From the NCBI GenBank assembly GCA_030431475.1, contig JAUIJD010000001.1, positions 124,001 through 188,000 on the forward strand: a DNA stretch of 64,000 nt, written 5' to 3'. This DNA is from Verrucomicrobiia bacterium. GTDB taxonomy: Bacteria > Verrucomicrobiota > Verrucomicrobiia > Verrucomicrobiales > Akkermansiaceae. The notes beneath the pieces are model-generated. The model ran no database searches, was not told the DNA's origin, and saw nothing but the letters and a program-made list of their open reading frames with translations. Position numbers and translations under genes: made by a program. Positions 43,091 through 49,436 of the stretch are shown here, one piece after another (positions within the stretch are counted from its first letter, which is position 1; each line of letters starts with the position of its first letter).

Positions 43091-44485
43091 ATGGTCAATC
43101 GACAGCCCATCGACGCCTACGCGCACGACATCGACGAGGAAAAGCAGTCGTCGGTCTCGGGCGGGTCCGCCGCCAGCACGGACAAGCGCTACTCGGCGCT
43201 GTTCTCGGACTACGAGGACCCCAACGCCCTCCGCCGCCTCGCCTCGAGAATCAAGGACCACACGCTCCATCACCTCGACGACTACCTCGAGCAGGCCGAG
43301 TCCTCGCTGAAGCGCAACGGCTGCCATGTCCACTTTGCCGATACCGACGACGACGCCCGCGACGCCGTTCTTTCCATCCTCCGCGAGCGGGAGATCACCC
43401 GTCTGACCAAGTCCAAGTCGATGGCCTCCGAGGAAATCCACCTCAACGACCATCTGATCAAGAACGACATCGAGGTCCTTGAGAGCGACCTCGGCGAATT
43501 CATCATCCAGCTCGACGGCGACGTGCCTTCGCACATCGTCCGACCGATCATCCACAAGAACCGTCGCGAGATCGCGCGGACCTTCCAGCGCGAGGGCATT
43601 GCCGACGACTACAACGACGATCCCGAGGCCATCACCCGCCGCGCCCGGGTCCACCTGCGCGAGAAATACATGGAGGCCGAGGCGGTGATCACGGGCGGGA
43701 ATTTCATCAGCGCCGAGTCCGGCCGCGTCGTGCTCGTCACCAACGAGGGCAACTCCCGCTTCGGCATGGCTCCGTCGCGGGTCCACATCGCGTTGGTCGG
43801 GATTGAAAAGCTGGTCCCGACCGACCGGGACCTCGCCGTGTTCCTCAATCTCCTCGGCCGTTCCGCCACCGGCCAGCAGCTGACGGTCTACACCGAGTTC
43901 ATCAGCGGACCGAAGGACGACTCCCAGCCCAGCGGGCCGGAGGAAATGCACGTCGTCCTGATGAACAACGGCCGGACCGATGTCCTCGCGTCGAACTGCC
44001 GGGAGATCCTCCGCTGCATCCGCTGCTCGGCCTGCCAGAACGTCTGCCCGGTGTATCGGCAGGCATCCGGACACGCCTACCGCAGCCCTTATGGCGGGCC
44101 GGTCGGCGCCGTCCTCTCGCCCATTCTCTTCGGTGATCGTTTCCCCGAGCTCGCCGACCTGCCGAAGGCTTCGTCACTCTGCGGCGCCTGCAACGAGGTC
44201 TGCCCCGTCGACATCCCCCTTCCCGATCTGCTCCTTCGACTGAGGGACAAGGCGAAGCGCGAGCACATCCCCCAACCCGGCGACCTGCCGATGGCGCCGT
44301 TCGCCACGCTCGCGACCTCTCCCGCCATCTGGCGCACCGCCATGACCATGAGCAAGGCGATGAACCACCTCCCCATCGAAATGGCCCCGGTCCGCCCGCT
44401 GCAGGACTGGCTCGGCCAGCGCACCCTCCCCGAATGGCGGGGCGGCGACTTCCGCAAGTGGCTCAAGAAGCGCCAGTCAGACTGA
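43091..44485 (+). CDS. lutB: L-lactate oxidation Fe-S protein LutB
   Basis: The 464-residue product has an N-terminal LUD domain (MASEEIHLNDHLIKNDIEVLESDLGEFIIQLDGDVPSHIV; AVITGGNFISAESGRVVLVTNEGNSR) and a ferredoxin-like region with two cysteine clusters: CIRCSACQNVCPVYRQ and SLCGACNEVCPVDIPLPDLLL. These bind two [4Fe-4S] clusters. The C terminus continues to residue 464 with a LutB-type tail. It is the central electron-transfer subunit of the lactate oxidation complex and is co-transcribed with lutA and lutC. Confidence 0.94.
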   Translation: MVNRQPIDAYAHDIDEEKQSSVSGGSAASTDKRYSALFSDYEDPNALRRLASRIKDHTLHHLDDYLEQAESSLKRNGCHVHFADTDDDARDAVLSILREREITRLTKSKSMASEEIHLNDHLIKNDIEVLESDLGEFIIQLDGDVPSHIVRPIIHKNRREIARTFQREGIADDYNDDPEAITRRARVHLREKYMEAEAVITGGNFISAESGRVVLVTNEGNSRFGMAPSRVHIALVGIEKLVPTDRDLAVFLNLLGRSATGQQLTVYTEFISGPKDDSQPSGPEEMHVVLMNNGRTDVLASNCREILRCIRCSACQNVCPVYRQASGHAYRSPYGGPVGAVLSPILFGDRFPELADLPKASSLCGACNEVCPVDIPLPDLLLRLRDKAKREHIPQPGDLPMAPFATLATSPAIWRTAMTMSKAMNHLPIEMAPVRPLQDWLGQRTLPEWRGGDFRKWLKKRQSD

Positions 44486-44561
44486 CAAATCCACGGCAAG
44501 CCACGAGGCCCGGATGCCGGACTCTCCGCCATTACCGCGATCCGCATTTCCCCAACCCACC

Positions 44562-45173
44562 ATGTCCCGCGATTCCATCCTTTCCAAGATCCGCTCGGCA
44601 CTCGCCGATGTTGAGACCAAGGCCGAACATCCCGGATTCGAGGATGCCGCGGTCGTGTCCCGGGTCCGGCTGGGCGACGGCAGCCCGATCGCCGCTTTCA
44701 CCCGCAATTTCGAAGCGGTTCACGGCCGGGTGATGCGCCACGCCGACCCGCTCGTCGCGCTGCTCAAGGAGCAGGGCCGCACCTTCGGCTACTGCGATCC
44801 GGAGCTGATGAACCCGCTGGGCCATGCCCTCACCGCCGCCGGATGCACGGTCGAAACTCGCTACGACCGCACGCGCTACGACGACTACGAGTTCGGCATC
44901 ACCCGCGCGACCGCCGCCATCGCCGAAACCGGATCGCTGGTCCTCGACGATGCCCGCACGTCGGACCGACTCGCCGCCCTGTCCCCCTGGATCCACGTCG
45001 CGGTCCTGCGGGAGGAAGAGGTCCACGCCACGCTGCCCGAAGCGATCGCCGGGCTCGGCAACAGTCGCAACATCATCTGGGTGACCGGCCCGTCCAAGAC
45101 CGCTGACGTCGAGGGCATTCTCATCGAGGGCGTCCACGGTCCCGGCGAGCAGATCGCCTTCTTCCTCGACTGA
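44562..45173 (+). CDS. lutC: L-lactate oxidation protein LutC (LUD domain)
   Basis: From ATG 44562 (203 residues) the protein is a single LUD domain. Its landmarks are RDSILSKIRSALAD at the start, the segment FGITRATAAIAETGSLVLDDARTSDRLAALSPWIHVAVL and the end NIIWVTGPSKTADVEGILIEGVHGPGEQIAFFLD; GPSKTADIE is the family signature. It completes lutABC in the usual order. No lactate permease or LutR-type repressor is adjacent. A possible operator sits before lutA. Confidence 0.93.
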   Translation: MSRDSILSKIRSALADVETKAEHPGFEDAAVVSRVRLGDGSPIAAFTRNFEAVHGRVMRHADPLVALLKEQGRTFGYCDPELMNPLGHALTAAGCTVETRYDRTRYDDYEFGITRATAAIAETGSLVLDDARTSDRLAALSPWIHVAVLREEEVHATLPEAIAGLGNSRNIIWVTGPSKTADVEGILIEGVHGPGEQIAFFLD

Positions 45174-45219
45174 GTCCCGCCGCAACTTCGTCCTCGTCTC
45201 CGGGTTCCTTCCGTGAACC

Positions 45220-45858
45220 ATGGAAATGACCGCCCCGAAGGTCGGGCTGTTCGACATGCCGGAGCCCACGACCCAGCCATCGACCGATCTCGACAACGAG
45301 CGCGACATCGCCCTGATGGCGCGGATCGCCGTCGGCGATGAGTCGGCGTTCCGCGATCTCGTGGAGCGCCATCAGCATGCAGTCGTCGGCACCATCGCCA
45401 AGATGCTTCGGGATCCGATCGAGGCCGAGGATCTCGCCCAGCAGGTGTTCCTCCGCATCTGGAAGCATGCGAAGCGATGGAGGCCGGATGCCAAGTTCAC
45501 CACCTACCTTTTCACGATCACCCGCAACCTCGTCTACAACGAGTCGCGGCGCCGGTCCCGCCGCAAGGAGGTCTCCGCCGATGAGCGGCAGGACGAAAAG
45601 GGATACGAACCGGCCGCGGAGACGCGCTCGGAGCCCGATGCCGAGGTCGCCCGCGCCGAGATGCACGATGAAATCGACTCGGTCATTGCCTCCCTGCCGG
45701 AGGCCCAGCGGACCGCCGTCGTCCTCTACTCCTATGAGTCCCTGCCCTACGAGGAAATTGCCGAAGTCCTCGGGGTCTCGGTCTCGTCGGTGAAGAGCCT
45801 GCTCTTTCGCGCCCGCTCCACGCTGCGCGACAAGCTCTCGCACCTGCTCGGCTACTGA
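45220..45858 (+). CDS. ECF-type RNA polymerase sigma factor
   Basis: The 212-residue product contains sigma region 2 (ALMARIAVGDESAFRDLVERHQHAVVGTIAKML, then AEDLAQQVFLRIWKHAKRWRPDAKFTTYLFTITRNLVYNESRRRSRR) and region 4 (IASLPEAQRTAVVLYSYESLPYEEIAEVLGVSVSSVKSLLFRARSTLRDKL). No region 1.2 or 3 is present, as in extracytoplasmic-function sigma factors. No anti-sigma gene follows: the next 180 bases hold an inverted repeat and tRNA-Gln. It begins 46 bases after lutC, so co-transcription with the lut genes is possible. Confidence 0.92.
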   Translation: MEMTAPKVGLFDMPEPTTQPSTDLDNERDIALMARIAVGDESAFRDLVERHQHAVVGTIAKMLRDPIEAEDLAQQVFLRIWKHAKRWRPDAKFTTYLFTITRNLVYNESRRRSRRKEVSADERQDEKGYEPAAETRSEPDAEVARAEMHDEIDSVIASLPEAQRTAVVLYSYESLPYEEIAEVLGVSVSSVKSLLFRARSTLRDKLSHLLGY

Positions 45859-45879
45859 GGGGCCTGCCGGGGTGCCTCA

Positions 45880-45955
45880 TTCCGGAGGCTCGACATTCCT
45901 GTCGATCGGCACGGCTCCGCTTTTGATGATCGACAGGAATGTCGATACTCCGGAA
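45880..45955. repeat. Large nested inverted repeat downstream of the sigma factor
   Basis: A 17-base perfect inverted repeat pairs 45891-45907 with 45928-45944 across a 20-base loop. After a 3-base mismatch an outer 8-base pair follows (45880-45887 with 45948-45955, TTCCGGAG / CTCCGGAA). Each inner arm is itself a hairpin: CGACA-TTCC-TGTCG on the left and CGACA-GGAA-TGTCG on the right. It starts 22 bases after the sigma factor stop. Without a T-run it is not a standard terminator; it could be a REP/MITE-like element, an RNA processing site or a paired protein-binding site. Confidence 0.7.
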
Positions 45956-46034
45956 AACCTGCTCCAAGCGGGCTCACCCAATTCCCGGGCCCGAGCCACA
46001 CGCCATCGCAGAATCAAGAAACGGTGGCCGGGAG

Positions 46035-46109
46035 TGGCAGCCCCCCCAGGACTCGAACCTGGAAATACTGAACCAAAATCAGGTGTGTTACCAATTACAC
46101 TAAGGGGCT
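46035..46109 (-). tRNA. tRNA-Gln (anticodon TTG), CCA encoded
   Basis: Read on the minus strand the cloverleaf is complete: acceptor AGCCCCT pairs with GGGGGCT, D stem GTGT/ACAC around AATTGGTA, anticodon loop TTTTGGT giving TTG, T arm CCAGG-TTCGAGT-CCTGG, then G and CCA. The only flaw is a C-T mismatch at the base of the anticodon stem (positions 27-43). Length is 75 bases including CCA. Confidence 0.95.
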
Positions 46110-46130
46110 CTTGCTCCTGCGGCGGGCGGG

Positions 46131-46159
46131 AAACTAGGGAGCGTCCGCGGATTTTGCAA
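46131..46159 (-). promoter_or_regulatory. Possible promoter of tRNA-Gln
   Basis: On the minus strand TTGCAA (46159-46154) and TAGTTT (46136-46131) are separated by 17 bases and would start transcription about 15 bases before the tRNA. The -10 match is weak, so this rests mainly on position. Confidence 0.35.
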
Positions 46160-46182
46160 CCGGGAAATTCACCCGATTTGAC

Positions 46183-47442
46183 TCACTCGCCGAAAGCGAA
46201 AAGATGCTTGTTGCCGCGGAGCAAAAGGAGCTCTCCCGCCACCGCCGGCGAGGCGATCATGCTCTCCTTGATCTCGGCGGCGACGATGTTCTCGAGGCCG
46301 TCGTCCGTCACTTCCGCCGAGAACACGACCCCGTCCTCACGGGGGATGTAGAGGCGCTTCCCGACGAGCAGGGGCGAGGAGTAGAAGGTCTGCGCCGCCC
46401 GCGGCAGGCGCGACTCCCACTCGATGTCCCCCGAAACCGCGTCGACCTGCAGGACACGCCCCCGCTTGGGGCCGCGATCGATGAGAAGATACACCTTGCC
46501 GTCGTGGGCCACGGGCGTGGCCGCATCGGTGCCGATCCCCGGCTTCTTCCAAAGCACCGCCGTGTCGGTGATGTCCCCCTCCCCGCCCATGCGGACACCC
46601 GCCAGCCACTCGCCCCGGCCGTAGGGGATCACCGAAACACCGTCGGTCACCACCGGTGAGGCGATCACCCGCCACGCCCGTTTCTTGTCCGGATTGAAAC
46701 CGCCGCAGGTCCAGAGCAGGCGCCCGTCCTCGGCCGCGTGACCGGTCAGGTGGTCGGCCCCGTAGCTGACGATCGTTTCGACCCCATCGATCTCCCGCAC
46801 ATGCGGCGTGGTGTAGGCATCCCCTGACTCCTCACCGGTCTCGTAGTCGCGCGGCGTCACCCACCGCTCCTTTCCCGTCGCGGGGTCCAGGCAGATCAAC
46901 TTCGACCCGCCCTCGGTCTGCATCACGGCCAGCACGAGCCCCTTGGAGGTGAGCACCGGCGAGGTCCCGACGTCCCACCAGAGTTTGTCCTCGCCGTAGC
47001 GATCGAAGACATTCAACGACCAAAGCTCCTTCCCGTCGAAGTCCAGCGCGGCGAGCGTCCCCGACTTGAAATACACGTAGAGCCGTTCGTCATCGATCAC
47101 CGGCGACGAGTTGGCCGAGCTGCCCACGCGCTGGCCGCGCCCCGGACGCAGTTCGCCCAGCGTCGTTCGCCACAGCTCCTTGCCCTTCAGATCAAGAGCG
47201 ATCACCCCGTCCTTCTTGTCGATCGGCGTGGTGACGTAGATCTTCCCGTCGGCCGCGACCGGCGTCGAACACGCGCGCCCCGGAAGCTCGAACTTCCAGC
47301 GCAAGCTGTCCTCGAGGGAAAGCGAGGCGATCTCCGGCCCCTCCTCCACCGATCCGACGCCATCGGGCCCCCGCCAGGACGGCCATTCGGCCGCCGTCGC
47401 CAAACCCGCCACCAGGCATCCGAGAACACAGAACGATTTCAT
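46183..47442 (-). CDS. Secreted PQQ-type beta-propeller repeat protein
   Basis: From ATG 47442 the product has 419 residues with a signal peptide (FCVLGCLVAGLATAAEWPSWRG). The propeller is built of PQQ-like blades: AADGKIYVTTPIDKKDGVIALDLKGKELWRTTLG, DDERLYVYFKSGTLAALDFDGKELWSLNVF, SKLICLDPATGKERWVTPRDY, VYLLIDRGPKRGRVLQVDAVSGDIEWESRL. The WPSWRGPDG opening is a hallmark of outer-membrane or periplasmic propellers abundant in Planctomycetota and Verrucomicrobiota. No dehydrogenase active site is evident, so a binding or scaffold role is as likely as catalysis. It lies 34 bases after the regulator gene on the same strand, so both may be co-transcribed. Confidence 0.87.
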   Translation of the reverse strand: MKSFCVLGCLVAGLATAAEWPSWRGPDGVGSVEEGPEIASLSLEDSLRWKFELPGRACSTPVAADGKIYVTTPIDKKDGVIALDLKGKELWRTTLGELRPGRGQRVGSSANSSPVIDDERLYVYFKSGTLAALDFDGKELWSLNVFDRYGEDKLWWDVGTSPVLTSKGLVLAVMQTEGGSKLICLDPATGKERWVTPRDYETGEESGDAYTTPHVREIDGVETIVSYGADHLTGHAAEDGRLLWTCGGFNPDKKRAWRVIASPVVTDGVSVIPYGRGEWLAGVRMGGEGDITDTAVLWKKPGIGTDAATPVAHDGKVYLLIDRGPKRGRVLQVDAVSGDIEWESRLPRAAQTFYSSPLLVGKRLYIPREDGVVFSAEVTDDGLENIVAAEIKESMIASPAVAGELLLLRGNKHLFAFGE

Positions 47443-47476
47443 GATCGGCGGATACTTCCCCAGCTCCGCCAATCTC

Positions 47477-48220
47477 TCAAGCATCGAACGCGGCGTTTCG
47501 CCGACGGTAGTCCCGGGGTGAAACGCCCATCAGCTGAGAGAACTTCCGGGAAAAGGCACTGTGATCGTAGTAGCCGACCTCGAAGGCGATCTCGGTGACG
47601 TTCTTCGACGATTCGACCAGCAGCTCGCACGCCTTCATCACTCGCAGCCGCTGAACGTAGGCCGAGGGGGACAGCTTGAACGCCTGCTGGAAGCGTCGCT
47701 CCATCTGGCGCACCGACAGACCGACCCGCGCCGCCAGTTCGGCGACCGGAACCTTCTCGGTGAGGTGCTTCTTCAGGTACTCGGTGGCCGGCAGCAGGTC
47801 GAGGTAGGGCTGGAGTTCGGCCCGCGCGCCTTCGTAGCTCCGGACCGTCCCGCACAGGCCCGCGATCGAACCGTCGCGGTGGAAAAGCGGCACCTTGTCG
47901 GTGACATACCATTCCGGCTCGCCGAGCGCGTTGGGAAAGAGCTCGACGATGCCCGTGAGCGCGCGTCCGGTGCGGATGACGCGGCGGTCGTCCTCACGGT
48001 ATTTCTCCGCGAGCTCCGTCGGGAAAATCTCAAGATCGGATCGCCCGAACATCTCCTCGAACCCGCCGAATCCGCAGCGCTCGACGAAGGCCCGATTGGC
48101 CGCCATCAGCCGCAGATCCCGATCTTTGGCGAAGTAGAGGAGATTCGGGAGGGAATCGAAGAGGGCCCGCACACCTCCCGGGCGCAAACCCTCCAACCAC
48201 TGCCGTTGCTCCTCGCTCAT
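47477..48220 (-). CDS. PAS-domain AraC-family transcriptional regulator
   Basis: The 247-residue product has a PAS sensor domain (about 18-130; LFDSLPNLLYFAKDRDLRLMAANRAFVERCGF, GRSDLEIFP, KVPLFHRDGSIAGLCGTVRS) and a C-terminal AraC double helix-turn-helix (about 150-243; VPVAELAARVGLSVRQMERRFQQAFKLSPSAYVQRLRVMKACELL, VTEIAFEVGYYDHSAFSRKFSQLMGVSPRDYRRR). PAS-AraC hybrids are frequent in Verrucomicrobiota, often next to sugar catabolic genes. It is divergent from the Gfo/Idh/MocA oxidoreductase with an 85-base shared promoter region, so it likely controls that operon. The ligand is unknown. Confidence 0.92.
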   Translation of the reverse strand: MSEEQRQWLEGLRPGGVRALFDSLPNLLYFAKDRDLRLMAANRAFVERCGFGGFEEMFGRSDLEIFPTELAEKYREDDRRVIRTGRALTGIVELFPNALGEPEWYVTDKVPLFHRDGSIAGLCGTVRSYEGARAELQPYLDLLPATEYLKKHLTEKVPVAELAARVGLSVRQMERRFQQAFKLSPSAYVQRLRVMKACELLVESSKNVTEIAFEVGYYDHSAFSRKFSQLMGVSPRDYRRRNAAFDA

Positions 48221-48228
48221 GTCGTTTT

Positions 48229-48257
48229 TTTACACAAGCTTTTCGCCTTTCTACAAG
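48229..48257 (+). promoter_or_regulatory. Promoter candidate for the oxidoreductase operon
   Basis: TTTACA (48229-48234), 17 bases, TACAAG (48252-48257). This is the best sigma-70-like match in the divergent gap, 48 bases before the start at 48306. The AT-rich tract GTTTTTTTACACAAGCTTTT stands out in this GC-rich genome. Confidence 0.5.
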
Positions 48258-48305
48258 GATCGGCTTTCCGAGCGGCGTATCGTTCGTCATCATTCCAGAC
48301 CACCC

Positions 48306-49436
48306 ATGAGCATCGACAAACCCCGCATCGCCATCGCCGGCCTCGGCTTCGGAGCCGAATTCATCCCGATCTACCAGCGCCACCCCAATGCCGAGATGAG
48401 CGCCATCTGCCAGCGCACCCGCAGTTCGCTCGACGAGGTGGGTGACAAGTACGGCATCGACAAGCGCTACGAGTCCTACGAGGAAATGCTCGCCGACCCG
48501 GAGATCGACGCCGTTCACATCAACACGCCCATCCCGAACCACGCCGAGCAATCGATCGCCGCGCTCGAGGCCGGCAAGCACGTCGCCTGCACGGTGCCGA
48601 TGGCGACCTCGGTCGAGGACTGCCGGCGCATCGTCGAGCTGGTGAAGGAGAAGGGCCTCCACTACATGATGATGGAGACCGTGGTCTATGCCCGCGAATT
48701 CCTCTACATGAAGGACCTCTACGACAAGGGTGAGCTCGGCAAGCTGCAGTTCCTCAAGGCCTCGCACCAGCAGGACATGGATGGCTGGCCCGGCTACTGG
48801 CCCGGCCTGCCGCCGATGCACTACGCCACCCACTGCGTCGGTCCGGTGCTCGGGCTCGGACGCGATCAGGCGGAATACGTCTCCTGTTTCCCCTCCGGCA
48901 CCATCCGCGAGGAGATGCACGAGTGCTACGGCTCACCCTACGCGGTCGAGACCTGCCACATCAAGTTCAAGGACAACGATCTCTCGGCCCAGGTGTATCG
49001 CTCGCTCTTCGACGTCGCCCGCCAGTACCGCGAGTCCATCGAGGTCTATGGCTCGAAGAAGGCGGTCGAGTGGCCGCTCGTCGAAGGCGAGCCGCTGATC
49101 CTCCACACCGCGAAGAAGCCCGAGCCGGAAATCCCGGCGCCGGTCGAGTGCCCGGACTTCGCGCATCTCCTGCCCGACGAGATCGCCCCCTTCACCACCG
49201 GCGGCGTCTATGGCGGCGACGACGGCGAGGAGCATCTCAGCTTCACCCAGGGCGCCGGCCACGGCGGCTCGCACCCGCATCTGGTGCACCAGTTCGTCGA
49301 GCTGCTCCGCGGCCGGGGCGAGGGCTACCCGAACGCGGTCCAGTCGGCCAACATCACCTGCACCGGCATCCTTGCCCACGAGTCGGCCCAGAAGGGCGGC
49401 GAACTCGTGCGCCTTCCCGAATTCACGCTCCAGTGA
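48306..49436 (+). CDS. Gfo/Idh/MocA-family NAD(P)-dependent oxidoreductase
   Basis: From ATG 48306 the protein has 376 residues: Rossmann N-terminal domain (IAIAGLGFGAEFIPIYQRHPNAEMSAIC; DPEIDAVHINTPIPNHAEQSIAALEAGKHVACTVPMA, where EKP of classic members is replaced by TVP) and a C-terminal substrate domain (YYMMMETVVYAREFLYMKDLYDKGELGKLQFLKASHQQDMDGWPGYWPGLPPMHYATHCVGPVLGL). Members oxidise or reduce sugars and inositols. TVP instead of EKP removes the Lys often involved in catalysis, so its chemistry may differ. Its stop overlaps the GTG start of the next gene, so the two are translationally coupled. Confidence 0.88.
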   Translation: MSIDKPRIAIAGLGFGAEFIPIYQRHPNAEMSAICQRTRSSLDEVGDKYGIDKRYESYEEMLADPEIDAVHINTPIPNHAEQSIAALEAGKHVACTVPMATSVEDCRRIVELVKEKGLHYMMMETVVYAREFLYMKDLYDKGELGKLQFLKASHQQDMDGWPGYWPGLPPMHYATHCVGPVLGLGRDQAEYVSCFPSGTIREEMHECYGSPYAVETCHIKFKDNDLSAQVYRSLFDVARQYRESIEVYGSKKAVEWPLVEGEPLILHTAKKPEPEIPAPVECPDFAHLLPDEIAPFTTGGVYGGDDGEEHLSFTQGAGHGGSHPHLVHQFVELLRGRGEGYPNAVQSANITCTGILAHESAQKGGELVRLPEFTLQ

